Shown: piece after piece, positions 27,168 to 35,190 of the stretch
Position numbering within the stretch: position 1 is the stretch's first letter
Layout: each line of letters opens with the position of its first letter
DNA from: Flavobacteriaceae bacterium
GTDB lineage: Bacteria; Bacteroidota; Bacteroidia; Flavobacteriales; Flavobacteriaceae
Length of the DNA stretch: 64,000 nucleotides
NCBI GenBank assembly: GCA_021647885.1
Contig: JAKITV010000001.1
Span: 124,001-188,000 of the forward strand
Reading direction: 5' to 3'
Made by a program: the position numbers and the translations under genes
The notes under the pieces: model-generated
Seen by the model: only the letters and a program-made list of their open reading frames with translations
What the model was told of the DNA's origin: nothing
Databases searched by the model: none

Positions 27168-28132
27168 TATAAAATGCCTTCTTTAATTAAATCATGTAAA
27201 TGTACAACTCCAGCATATAAACCTTCTTCTTCTACAAGTAATTGAGAAATACCATGTTTTTCCATAAGTTCCATAGCATCAACAGCCATTGCGTTAGCTT
27301 CAATGGTTTTTGGGTTTTTGCTCATAATATCTTTGGCTGATAAATTAGTAAAATCTTTGGTCTTACTAAGCATGCGACGTAAATCTCCATCTGTAATAAT
27401 TCCGATAATATTCGTGTCTTCCACTACAGCAGTCACACCTAGCATTTTTTCAGTAATTTCAATAATTATTTGTTTCACATTAGTGTCTAATGAAACTTTT
27501 GGCTTTTGATTTACTGAAGATAAATCATTAACTCTTAAATATAATTTTTTTCCTAAAGCTCCTCCAGGATGATATTTGGCAAAATCGGTTCTTGAAAACC
27601 CTCGTAACTCTAATAAACATATTGCTAATGCGTCTCCTATAACCAATTGTGCAGTTGTGCTAGTAGTAGGAGCCAAATTATTTGGACATGCTTCTTTTTC
27701 AACAAAAGTGTTTAATACAAAATCTGCCTGTTGACCAAGAAATGAATCTTTATTTCCAGTAATGGCAATCATTTTATTAGGGCCATTTTTTATGAGTGGT
27801 ACTAAAACTTTAATTTCTGGAGTGTTTCCGCTTTTAGAAATGCAAACAACAACATCATCTTCTAGAATTAAACCTAAATCACCATGGATGGCATCTGCTG
27901 CATGCATAAAAATAGCTGGAGTTCCAGTAGAATTTAAAGTCGAAACAATCTTATTTGCAATAATGGCACTTTTCCCAATACCAGTAATAATTACTCTACC
28001 TTTAGAACTATAAATAAGCTGGGTAGCATTTGCAAAATCTTCATTCAATAAATTTGAGAGATTGGCAATAGCTTGGCTCTCTATATCTATTGTGTCTTTT
28101 GCTGTTTTTAGGATTGAATTTGTTTTATTCAA
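27167..28132 (-). CDS. kdsD: Arabinose-5-phosphate isomerase (KpsF/GutQ family)
   Basis: It converts ribulose 5-phosphate to arabinose 5-phosphate, the first step to Kdo for LPS. The 321 residues comprise a SIS domain (GIGKSAIIANKIVSTLNSTG, AIHGDLGLI, CISKSGNTPEI, EKEACPNNLAPTTSTTAQLV) and two C-terminal CBS domains from about residue 205 (DIMSKNPKTIEANAMAVDAM; HGISQLLVEE). It is the first gene of the kdsD-tatC-lptB group; two of the three genes serve LPS synthesis or export. Confidence 0.91.
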   Translation of the reverse strand: MNKTNSILKTAKDTIDIESQAIANLSNLLNEDFANATQLIYSSKGRVIITGIGKSAIIANKIVSTLNSTGTPAIFMHAADAIHGDLGLILEDDVVVCISKSGNTPEIKVLVPLIKNGPNKMIAITGNKDSFLGQQADFVLNTFVEKEACPNNLAPTTSTTAQLVIGDALAICLLELRGFSRTDFAKYHPGGALGKKLYLRVNDLSSVNQKPKVSLDTNVKQIIIEITEKMLGVTAVVEDTNIIGIITDGDLRRMLSKTKDFTNLSAKDIMSKNPKTIEANAMAVDAMELMEKHGISQLLVEEEGLYAGVVHLHDLIKEGIL

Positions 28133-28289
28133 AATTTATAATTTATGGTTTGATGCGTATAAAGATTTTACTATCTTTAAATATTACTACAAAAAAACAA
28201 AAAATAATAATGGAGTTCGCTTAAAATTATAGAAATCGAGTTATTTTTTATAAATTTAAGTAAAACTAAATATATCAATTGAGGGATTA

Positions 28290-30491
28290 ATGAGTAATAG
28301 TGAAAATAGGTTGCAAGAAGCGTTAAAAACATATTTTGGTTTTAGCACTTTTAAGGGCTTACAAGAAGAGGTAATAAAAAGTGTTATGGCTAATAATAAC
28401 ACTTTTGTTATCATGCCAACTGGTGGTGGTAAATCATTGTGTTATCAACTACCTGCAATAATGAAAGAAGGAACAGCAATTATAGTTTCTCCATTAATTG
28501 CGTTAATGAAAAACCAAGTGGATGCCATTAGAGGGGTTTCTAAAGAAGAAGGTGTAGCACATGTTTTAAATTCGTCACTTAATAAAACAGAAGTCAAGCA
28601 AGTCAAGCAAGATATAAGAGATGGAATCACTAAATTGTTATATGTTGCTCCAGAATCGTTGACAAAAGAAGAGAATGTTGAGTTTTTAAAATCTCAAAAA
28701 ATCTCATTCATGGCAATAGATGAAGCTCATTGCATTAGTGAATGGGGACATGATTTTAGACCAGAATATAGAAACCTGCGACATATTATTAAACGAATTG
28801 GAGACAATATTCCAATGATTGGCTTAACTGCTACAGCCACACCAAAAGTTCAAGAAGATATCTTAAAGAATTTAGGGATAACTGACGCAAATACATTTAA
28901 AGCATCATTTAATAGACCAAATTTATTTTATGAAGTGCGTCCTAAAACTAAAAATGTAGATGCAGACATTATTCGGTTTGTGAAACAAAATGAAGGAAAA
29001 TCTGGAATAATATATTGCCTAAGTAGAAAACGAGTTGAAGAATTAGCACAAGTGCTTCAAGTGAATGGTATTAAAGCAGTGCCATATCATGCAGGATTAG
29101 ATGCCAAAACAAGAGTGAGGCATCAGGACATGTTTTTAATGGAAGATGCAGATGTTGTAGTTGCTACTATTGCTTTCGGAATGGGAATAGATAAACCAGA
29201 TGTTCGTTTTGTGGTACATCACGATATTCCTAAAAGCATAGAAAGCTATTATCAAGAAACTGGTCGTGCAGGAAGAGATGGAGGCGAAGGGCATTGTTTG
29301 GCATACTATGCGTATAAGGATATAGAAAAACTTGAAAAGTTTATGTCTGGAAAACCAGTAGCCGAACAAGAAATTGGTCATGCACTACTTCAAGAAGTTG
29401 TTGCTTTTGCAGAAACATCAATATCCAGACGAAAATTTATTCTGCATTATTTTGGAGAAGAATTCGATAACGAAACAGGCGAAGGTGGAGATATGGACGA
29501 TAATATGCGCAATCCTAAAAAGCAAGTAGAAGCAAAAGATGAAGTAAGTATTTTATTGGATGTTGTTTCTAAAACCAACGAAAAATACAAAAGCAAAGAT
29601 TTAGTTAATGTTATAATTGGAAAAGAAAATGCATTAATTAAATCGCATAAAACAGACACTCAACCTTTTTTTGCTATTGGAGAAGGCAAAAGCGATAAAT
29701 TTTGGATGGCTTTAATTCGTCAAACTTTAGTTGCAGGTTTCTTAAAAAAAGACATAGAAACCTATGGAGTTTTAAAAGTAAAAGATGAAGGCAAATCCTT
29801 TTTAGAAAACCCATCGTCGTTTATGATGACCGAAGATCATGTATTCGATGAAGGGAACGACGACAGTATTATTACAAACGCCAAAGGTGGAGGCATTGCT
29901 GCAGATGAAGATTTAATGAAAATGCTTAAAGATTTACGTAAGCAAAATGCAAAAAGATTAGGTGTACCTCCATTTGTAATTTTTCAGGATCCTTCATTAG
30001 AAGATATGACGCTTAAATATCCTATTTCGATAGAAGAACTTGCAAATGTTCATGGTGTTGGAGAAGGAAAGGCTAAAAAATATGGAGAAGATTTTGTAGA
30101 ACTTATTAGTGCATACGTTGAAGAAAACGACATTGAGAGGTTACAAGATATGGTAGTTAAATCTACTGGTATAAATTCAGCCTTAAAGCTGTATATCATT
30201 CAAAATATAGATAGAAAGTTACCACTAGATGATATTGCTTCTGCTAAAGGCATGGAAATGCCAGATTTTATTAAGGAAATGGAAGCCATAGTTTTTTCAG
30301 GTACAAAACTTAATATATCGTATTGGATTGATGATATATTTGATGAAGATCAGCAAGAAGAAATCTATGATTACTTTATGGAAGCAGAAACCGATAAAAT
30401 TGATGATGCTATTGAAGAATTTGATGGCGATTATGATGATGATGAACTCCGCTTGTATCGTATTAAATTTATTAGTGAAGTAGCTAATTAA
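28290..30491 (+). CDS. recQ: ATP-dependent DNA helicase RecQ
   Basis: A 3'-5' helicase for recombination and stalled-fork repair. The 733 residues hold the superfamily 2 motifs: motif I MPTGGGKSLCYQLPA (around 42), II IDEAHCISEWGHDFRPEY, III GLTATATP, V ATIAFGMGIDKPDVRFVVH and VI YYQETGRAGRDG, then zinc-binding/RQC and an HRDC domain (LRKQNAKRLGVPPFVIFQD, then a GVGEGKAKKYG hairpin). The acidic C-terminal tail (EEFDGDYDDDELR) is usual in Flavobacteriia. It is divergent from kdsD, with about 157 bases between. Confidence 0.94.
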   Translation: MSNSENRLQEALKTYFGFSTFKGLQEEVIKSVMANNNTFVIMPTGGGKSLCYQLPAIMKEGTAIIVSPLIALMKNQVDAIRGVSKEEGVAHVLNSSLNKTEVKQVKQDIRDGITKLLYVAPESLTKEENVEFLKSQKISFMAIDEAHCISEWGHDFRPEYRNLRHIIKRIGDNIPMIGLTATATPKVQEDILKNLGITDANTFKASFNRPNLFYEVRPKTKNVDADIIRFVKQNEGKSGIIYCLSRKRVEELAQVLQVNGIKAVPYHAGLDAKTRVRHQDMFLMEDADVVVATIAFGMGIDKPDVRFVVHHDIPKSIESYYQETGRAGRDGGEGHCLAYYAYKDIEKLEKFMSGKPVAEQEIGHALLQEVVAFAETSISRRKFILHYFGEEFDNETGEGGDMDDNMRNPKKQVEAKDEVSILLDVVSKTNEKYKSKDLVNVIIGKENALIKSHKTDTQPFFAIGEGKSDKFWMALIRQTLVAGFLKKDIETYGVLKVKDEGKSFLENPSSFMMTEDHVFDEGNDDSIITNAKGGGIAADEDLMKMLKDLRKQNAKRLGVPPFVIFQDPSLEDMTLKYPISIEELANVHGVGEGKAKKYGEDFVELISAYVEENDIERLQDMVVKSTGINSALKLYIIQNIDRKLPLDDIASAKGMEMPDFIKEMEAIVFSGTKLNISYWIDDIFDEDQQEEIYDYFMEAETDKIDDAIEEFDGDYDDDELRLYRIKFISEVAN

Positions 30492-30519
30492 GTTTCAATC
30501 TTTAAAATTCCGAATTTCA

Positions 30520-30537
30520 TCCCGATAACTATCGGGA
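30520..30537. repeat. Short palindrome, TCCCGAT family
   Basis: TCCCGATAACTATCGGGA can fold into a 7-bp stem with a 4-base loop. It lies between recQ and the peptidyl-prolyl isomerase gene and is not followed by a T-run, so it is not a classic terminator. A close relative (TCCCGATAGCTATCGGGA) occurs at 42962-42979, so it is a dispersed element rather than a local chance palindrome. Confidence 0.7.
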
Positions 30538-30578
30538 CCAAATTCTAATTCGCAATTCGCAATTCGTCAATCATTTAT

Positions 30579-30588
30579 TTATATTTGC
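30579..30588 (+). promoter_or_regulatory. Bacteroidota -7 element upstream of the PPIase gene
   Basis: TATATTTG matches the TAnnTTTG consensus and ends about 25 bases before the ATG at 30612. An in-frame TTG start at 30585 would lie inside this element, which argues that the ATG is the real start. No clear TTTG lies at the expected upstream distance. Confidence 0.55.
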
Positions 30589-30611
30589 ACTCGAAAAATA
30601 AAACAACAACT

Positions 30612-31544
30612 ATGCAAGACGGTTTATACGCAAAATTTAATACAACAAAAGGCAAAATTTTAGTCGCTTTAGAATACCAAAAAACACCAGGAACAGTTGG
30701 TAATTTCGTTGCACTAGCTGAAGGAAATCTAGAGAACTCAGTAAAACCACAAGGAACACCATATTACGATGGATTAAAATTCCATCGTGTTATTCCAGAT
30801 TTTATGATACAAGGTGGTTGTCCACAAGGCACAGGAACTGGTAATCCAGGATACAAGTTTGATGACGAGTTCCATCCAGATTTAAAACATGATGCACCAG
30901 GTGTGTTATCTATGGCAAATTCAGGACCTGGAACTAATGGAAGTCAGTTTTTTATCACTCATATTGAAACCTCATGGTTAGATGGAAAGCATACAGTTTT
31001 TGGAAAAGTTATTGAAGGACAAGATATTGTAGATGCTATTACACAAGAAGATAAAATAGAAAGTTTAGAGATTGTAAAAGTAGGAGCAGAAGCAGAAGTC
31101 TTTAATGCTATTGAAGCTTTTAGAACATTTGAAGGTTCGCGAGAGAAAAAATTAGCCGAAGCAAGAAAAGCTGCTGAAGCTGAAATGGAAAAACTTGCTG
31201 CTGGATTTAGTAAAACCAAAAGTGGGTTACGTTACCAAATGCTTCAAGAAGGAAACGGAACAAAAGCCGAAAAAGGGAAAACAGTGTCTGTACATTATAA
31301 AGGACAGCTTGCTGATGGTACTGTATTCGATTCTTCATACAAACGTAACCAACCTATAGATTTTGCTTTAGGAGTTGGTCAAGTAATTTCGGGTTGGGAT
31401 GAAGGTATTCAACTCTTAAAAGTTGGAGATAAAGCACGTTTCGTAATTCCTGGCGATTTGGCTTATGGTAGTGCTGGAGCTGGAGGTGTAATTCCACCAG
31501 ATGCGACTTTGATTTTTGATGTCGAGTTGATGGATGTGAAATAA
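30612..31544 (+). CDS. Peptidyl-prolyl isomerase, cyclophilin-FKBP fusion
   Basis: The 310-residue protein combines two unrelated prolyl isomerases. Residues about 5-150 are cyclophilin: [56 protein letters not shown] charged alpha-helical linker ([20 protein letters not shown]) leads to a C-terminal FKBP domain: [60 protein letters not shown]. No signal peptide is visible, so a cytoplasmic folding role is likely. The ATG at 30612 is preferred to the in-frame TTG at 30585. Confidence 0.9.
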   Translation: MQDGLYAKFNTTKGKILVALEYQKTPGTVGNFVALAEGNLENSVKPQGTPYYDGLKFHRVIPDFMIQGGCPQGTGTGNPGYKFDDEFHPDLKHDAPGVLSMANSGPGTNGSQFFITHIETSWLDGKHTVFGKVIEGQDIVDAITQEDKIESLEIVKVGAEAEVFNAIEAFRTFEGSREKKLAEARKAAEAEMEKLAAGFSKTKSGLRYQMLQEGNGTKAEKGKTVSVHYKGQLADGTVFDSSYKRNQPIDFALGVGQVISGWDEGIQLLKVGDKARFVIPGDLAYGSAGAGGVIPPDATLIFDVELMDVK

Positions 31545-31548
31545 GCAG

Positions 31549-31589
31549 AGAACCAATTTTTGCAATCAAAAATTGTGCGAATCGCTTAT
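31549..31589 (+). repeat. Direct repeat copy 1 with internal hairpin
   Basis: The first of two 41-base copies (39 of 41 identical by eye; second at 31632-31672). Each copy contains CAATTTTTG and its exact complement CAAAAATTG four bases later (31554-31575), a 9-bp stem, followed by a shared tail GAATCGCTTAT. It starts 5 bases after the PPIase stop codon, so copy 1 could also affect the mRNA 3' end. Confidence 0.75.
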
Positions 31590-31631
31590 CCCAAATTGCA
31601 AAGCAAGTTTGGGATCCACATAAAATTATTA

Positions 31632-31672
31632 AGAACCAATTTTTGTAATCAAAAATTGTGTGAATCGCTTAT
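31632..31672 (+). repeat. Direct repeat copy 2 with internal hairpin
   Basis: The second copy of the 41-base repeat, 83 bases downstream of copy 1, differing at two positions (C to T in both cases). Between the copies lies a further imperfect hairpin, CCCAAATTGC pairing with GCAAGTTTGGG (31590-31613). The pair sits beside the RAYT element at 31702. Confidence 0.72.
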
Positions 31673-31727
31673 GTTGAGCAAAGCCGAAACATCTTTGTTG
31701 CATTTAGTAATAAGTTTTTTGAAAGAG

Positions 31728-31756
31728 CTATTGTTGGTGTTTTTCACCAACAATAG
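31728..31756 (+). repeat. REP-like palindrome, copy 1
   Basis: CTATTGTTGGTG, loop TTTTT, CACCAACAATAG: a perfect 12-bp stem with a 5-base loop, 31 bases from the stop codon of the transposase gene. Its left flank (31702-31727) also matches the flank of the half copy at 33181. Confidence 0.85.
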
Positions 31757-31787
31757 ATATACAAAATAAATAGAATTAGTTAATTTT

Positions 31788-32327
31788 TTAATTGGTATAA
31801 GTGTCAAACCGAGTTAAAAAACTAAATTCATCACCTAAATCTTTATAAAATTTAGCAGATGAAAACTTATAATCTACTTTTTCTTTACACAAGCCAGCTT
31901 TTACAGGGTTATTATGAATATAATTTAGTTTTTCAATAATAATAGTATTATCATATAAATCAACACATAAAGGATTTCTTTGCCAAAATTGATATGTTCT
32001 ATCTTTTAAATCTACTCGAAACTCATCTAAAACTTTTGGATGGTTAATTTCTAAATCTCTTTTTATTTTTTGTGCTGTAAACTTCATAAAGCTTAACTGT
32101 GTGTGTTTTAACGAATATAACTTTGTAGGACTCCAAACTAAATGGATATGATTATCCATTAAAACATAACCAAATAAATTAACTCTTTTTTCTTGAACCA
32201 AATATTGCAATGATTCTATAATAATCATTTTGTATTTCGTTGGCTTTAATAGTTTTTTCCAATCGAGGATTGTTGCTGTATAAAATTGTGGGCATTCTTT
32301 GGTAGGGTTAAACTTATGGAGTTTCAT
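31788..32327 (-). CDS. REP-associated tyrosine transposase (RAYT, Y1/HUH family)
   Basis: A 179-residue single-domain Y1 transposase of the IS200-like superfamily. The HUH metal motif is present in MDNHIHLVWSP (around residues 58-68) and the catalytic Tyr is expected in LNYIHNNPVKAGL (around 133-145). The intact motifs suggest it is functional. RAYTs are thought to mobilise short REP palindromes rather than themselves; the palindromes beside it at 31728 and 32350 are its likely substrate. No second frame or accessory gene is associated. Confidence 0.88.
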   Translation of the reverse strand: MKLHKFNPTKECPQFYTATILDWKKLLKPTKYKMIIIESLQYLVQEKRVNLFGYVLMDNHIHLVWSPTKLYSLKHTQLSFMKFTAQKIKRDLEINHPKVLDEFRVDLKDRTYQFWQRNPLCVDLYDNTIIIEKLNYIHNNPVKAGLCKEKVDYKFSSAKFYKDLGDEFSFLTRFDTYTN

Positions 32328-32349
32328 TTATAAAAGTGTTACTTAATTA

Positions 32350-32374
32350 ATTGTTGGTGGAAAACACCAACAAT
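32350..32374 (-). repeat. REP-like palindrome, copy 2 (inverted)
   Basis: ATTGTTGGTG, loop GAAAA, CACCAACAAT: a perfect 10-bp stem, 23 bases upstream of the transposase start. Read on the minus strand the loop is TTTTC, close to the TTTTT loop of copy 1 on the plus strand, so the two are oriented toward each other around the gene. Confidence 0.85.
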
Positions 32375-32400
32375 GGCGAATCCCCTTTACCTACTCGACT

Positions 32401-33090
32401 TTAATATACGATTTCCGTTAGTATTAATCTTTTAATAAAATAATCCGTGTAGTTTACATTTGCCATAATCATTTCATATGCCACAAAACTTGGATGTCTT
32501 TTTCTTCCAGTTTTTTTCATAGCTTCTAAATAGTTTAGCACGAATTCATTTTCTCTTGAGATAGAATCAAGGGCTTGTTGATATTTTCCATAATGATTAA
32601 AATCTACAGTTTTCATTTGTTTATTCATATAAACAGTATCAAACATTCCTTCGTGATAAGATGCTGATGATGATGTATTTGTACCCATAACGAATTCTCC
32701 ATCGGGTTTTTGGTATTTCCTCCTTGTTTTCAAATGTAGAATTCCGTTGTTTAGCTCAACCCAAACAGAATCAGTAATTCCATAGACTTGTGATTTTAGT
32801 TTGCTACTATCGAAGATTTTTCTACTTTTTAGGCTCATTCTAGGATTTCCCCATTCTGAATTGTTGCTGTTCTCAATTTCAATAATAAACTTCTTATAAG
32901 CTTGTTCAATACTTAAATCAGGATAGTTTTTCTTCAAAAAGGTATCTTCAAAATCTTTAACTGAATAAGTCAGTATTTCACTGTTTTCTTTTCCTAAAAT
33001 ATTCTCAAATTCCGTTATTGGTTTATTAGTTTCATTGCCCGAACAATTGACGATTATAAATAGGATTATGAATATTTTGATGATTTTCAT
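32401..33090 (-). CDS. Uncharacterised lipoprotein
   Basis: A 229-residue protein with a lipoprotein signal: a short basic start, the hydrophobic FIILFIIVN, and a lipobox Cys at about residue 16 (IVNC then SGN). The mature protein has no family known to me; it holds an acidic N-terminal part (KDFEDTFLKKNYPDLSIEQA) and a mixed C-terminal region. It lies between the RAYT unit and a third REP-like half copy, so it may be part of a variable segment. Function not assigned. Confidence 0.7.
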   Translation of the reverse strand: MKIIKIFIILFIIVNCSGNETNKPITEFENILGKENSEILTYSVKDFEDTFLKKNYPDLSIEQAYKKFIIEIENSNNSEWGNPRMSLKSRKIFDSSKLKSQVYGITDSVWVELNNGILHLKTRRKYQKPDGEFVMGTNTSSSASYHEGMFDTVYMNKQMKTVDFNHYGKYQQALDSISRENEFVLNYLEAMKKTGRKRHPSFVAYEMIMANVNYTDYFIKRLILTEIVY

Positions 33091-33180
33091 TTGGAATTCA
33101 TATGTATGCTAACTTGTTATATGTGTTACGAATATACAATTTACTACTTTAAATTTTTTGGATAAAAATATCTTTATTAT

Positions 33181-33225
33181 ATTTAGTAAAAAGTTTTAGA
33201 GAGAGAGCCATTGTTGGTGTTTTTC
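33181..33225 (+). repeat. REP-like left-end copy 3, half palindrome
   Basis: This 45-base segment aligns with 31702-31745: ATTTAGTAA, then AAGTTTT, AGAG, and the shared core ATTGTTGGTGTTTTTC, with a few substitutions and one single-base indel. The right arm (CACCAACAAT) is absent, so it cannot form the hairpin. It is a decayed or partial copy. Confidence 0.75.
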
Positions 33226-33247
33226 TAAGTCGTTATTGAAATTCACT

Positions 33248-33805
33248 TTAGTTCTTCCACTTAATATTACAACCAATGCTAGGCTTTTGTATTGTTATGT
33301 TTTCTTCATCTTTAAGTAAACAATCCAAAGCATGTCTTAAATCGTTTCCTGTAACAGGAATGCCATTTTCTGGACGAGAATCGTCTAATTGTCCACGATA
33401 AACTAATTTTAATTCGGCATCAAACACATACAAATCTGGAGTGCAAGCAGCATCATATGCTTTTGCTACACCTTGAGTTTCATCGTATAAATAAGGAAAA
33501 GGATAACCTACTTCTTTAGCGTGAATCTTCATTTGTTTTGGACCATCTTGAGGGTATGTTTTAGCATCATTGCTTGAAATAGCAATAAAACCTATATCTT
33601 TTTTAGCATAATTATTCGCTATTTCAACTAATTGAGAGTTTACATGAACTACAAAAGGACAATGGTTACAAATAAACATAATAACAGTGCCTTTGCTGCC
33701 TTTAAGCTTTTGTAAGTCAGCATATTCGTCGTTAATAGTGTTTAATAAATTAAAGGTTGGAGCAACTGTTCCTAAAGGAATCATATTAGAGGGAGTTCTT
33801 GCCAT
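33248..33805 (-). CDS. Thioredoxin-like/redoxin family protein
   Basis: A 185-residue cytoplasmic thioredoxin-fold protein of the AhpC-TSA-like group. The redox motif is CNHCPF (around residues 51-56), with GTVIMFICNHCPFVVHVNSQ spanning the active-site helix, FIAISSNDAKTYPQD after it, and cis-proline region CTPDLYVFDAELKLVYRG. An extra pair of Cys residues lies near the C-terminus (ALDCLL; SIGCNIKWK). The partner is unknown. It is divergent from csaA, with 47 bases between starts. Confidence 0.86.
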   Translation of the reverse strand: MARTPSNMIPLGTVAPTFNLLNTINDEYADLQKLKGSKGTVIMFICNHCPFVVHVNSQLVEIANNYAKKDIGFIAISSNDAKTYPQDGPKQMKIHAKEVGYPFPYLYDETQGVAKAYDAACTPDLYVFDAELKLVYRGQLDDSRPENGIPVTGNDLRHALDCLLKDEENITIQKPSIGCNIKWKN

Positions 33806-33852
33806 GAGAAAATGTTTTGTACAAAGTTCGTAAATATTTGTATTTTTAAAAA

Positions 33853-34188
33853 ATGACTAAACAAATAACTTTCGAAGACTTTACTAAAGTTGATTTACGT
33901 GTAGGGACTATTATTGAGGTCAGTGATTTTCCTGAAGCTCATAATCCTACCTACAAATTGACTATCGATTTTGGTAAATTAGGAATTAAAAAATCATCAG
34001 CCCAAATTACTACCTTATATTCTAAAGAAGAATTATTAAATAGGCAAATAGTTGCTGTTGTTAATTTTCCAGAAAAACAAATTGCTACATTTATGAGCGA
34101 GTGTTTAGTTATGGGAGCAATTAGTGGCAATGATGTTATTTTACTAAAACCTGAACAGAAGGTCGAAAATGGTTCAACTGTATCTTAA
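33853..34188 (+). CDS. csaA: CsaA-like tRNA-binding protein
   Basis: A 111-residue OB-fold protein of the tRNA-binding (TRBD) family; CsaA was described as an export-related chaperone but also binds tRNA. Key segments: FEDFTKVDLRVGTIIEVSDF, LTIDFGKLGIKKSSAQIT, LLNRQIVAVVNFPEKQIATF and SECLVMGA. The length matches the family. The final stop shares a base with the start of the transporter gene (TAATGA), so the two are translationally coupled. Confidence 0.9.
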   Translation: MTKQITFEDFTKVDLRVGTIIEVSDFPEAHNPTYKLTIDFGKLGIKKSSAQITTLYSKEELLNRQIVAVVNFPEKQIATFMSECLVMGAISGNDVILLKPEQKVENGSTVS

Positions 34189-35120
34189 TGATTATGCAAG
34201 AATTGGATAATGTGCAAATAAATTTTGATAGTAGTGGACTTTGGGTACTCAACATTGCACTTGCTGTTGTTATGTTTGGAGTTGCTTTATCAATAACTAT
34301 TGATGATTTTAAGCATATTTTACGCCAACCAAAATTAGTTTTAATTGGTATTTTATCTCAATTTATTTTATTGCCATTACTTACTTTTTTGTTGATAATA
34401 ATAATAGAACCACAACCAAGCATTGCTTTAGGAATGATGATGGTTGCTGCTTGTCCTGGAGGTAACATTTCTAATTTTATGACGCATTTAGCCAAAGGAA
34501 ACACAGCATTATCTGTTAGTTTAACTGCATTTGCTACATTTTTAGCAATGTTCATGACACCTTTTAACTTTCAGTTTTATGGCAATATGTATGAGCCAAC
34601 TGCCGAAATTTTGAAAACAGTTTCGATTGAACCATTAGAGTTGGTAAAAGTTATTTGGATGATTTTAGGAGTACCACTATTTTTAGGAATGTTATTGAGA
34701 AGTAAATATCCACAATTAGCAATAAAGCTTTCCAAACTATTGAAACCATTTTCAATTATTGTATTTATTGCTATTGTTATTATTGCATTTTCTAATAATT
34801 TGGAGGTGTTTAATAACTATGTACACTATGTACTATTAATAGGAATAAGTCATAATGTATTTGCCATTTTGTTAGGATTAATAGTTGCTAAACTATTTAG
34901 TTTATCGTTTAAAAACCAGAAAACTCTAGCAATTGAAACTGGAATTCAGAATTCCGGATTGGGATTATTGTTAATTTTCACGTTTTTTAATGGTTTGGGT
35001 GGAATGGCAATTTTAGCAGCCTTTTGGGGAATATGGCATATTATTTCAGGTTTAATATTAGCATTTTATTGGTCGAATAAAGCTAAAGCAAAGAATTATA
35101 TTGAAACATCCATGTCCTAA
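34188..35120 (+). CDS. Bile acid:sodium symporter (BASS) family transporter
   Basis: A 310-residue inner-membrane transporter with about nine or ten membrane segments. Family marks: ACPGGNISNFMTHLAKGNTA (around 90-109), a typical binding crossover, and GIQNSGLGLLLIFTFFNG for the second. Substrate is unknown; the family takes up bile acids, pantoate or other organic anions with sodium. Starts at 34188 (overlapping the csaA stop) and 34194 are both possible; the first has the coupling overlap. Confidence 0.88.
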   Translation: MIMQELDNVQINFDSSGLWVLNIALAVVMFGVALSITIDDFKHILRQPKLVLIGILSQFILLPLLTFLLIIIIEPQPSIALGMMMVAACPGGNISNFMTHLAKGNTALSVSLTAFATFLAMFMTPFNFQFYGNMYEPTAEILKTVSIEPLELVKVIWMILGVPLFLGMLLRSKYPQLAIKLSKLLKPFSIIVFIAIVIIAFSNNLEVFNNYVHYVLLIGISHNVFAILLGLIVAKLFSLSFKNQKTLAIETGIQNSGLGLLLIFTFFNGLGGMAILAAFWGIWHIISGLILAFYWSNKAKAKNYIETSMS

Positions 35121-35190
35121 TTTTTGTTATAAGGGAAGATTTTTGTTTGGATGTTTCATCTAACCGTTAAAAGATAATTTGAATAAATAG

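Larger units (their letters stand above)
31702..32374. mobile_element. RAYT transposase gene flanked by inverted REP-like hairpins
   Basis: The unit is REP hairpin (31728-31756), transposase gene (31788-32327, minus), REP hairpin (32350-32374). The two hairpins share the stem ATTGTTGGTG/CACCAACAAT, with the T-rich loop on opposite strands, so they are an inverted pair as known for REP-associated tyrosine transposases. A third left-end copy, missing its right half, lies at 33181-33225. No target-site duplication could be recognised. Confidence 0.75.

Noticed and set aside
30585-30611. TTG start nine codons before the PPIase ATG
   Set aside because: The TTG is part of a TATATTTG -7 promoter element, so it should lie upstream of the transcript.
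31549-31672. Possible start of a CRISPR array
   Set aside because: Only two repeats, each with its own hairpin, and no cas genes within the window.
31560-31769. A 69-codon plus-strand frame after the PPIase gene
   Set aside because: It is made almost entirely of the 41-base repeats and the REP hairpin; the peptide has no protein-like composition.
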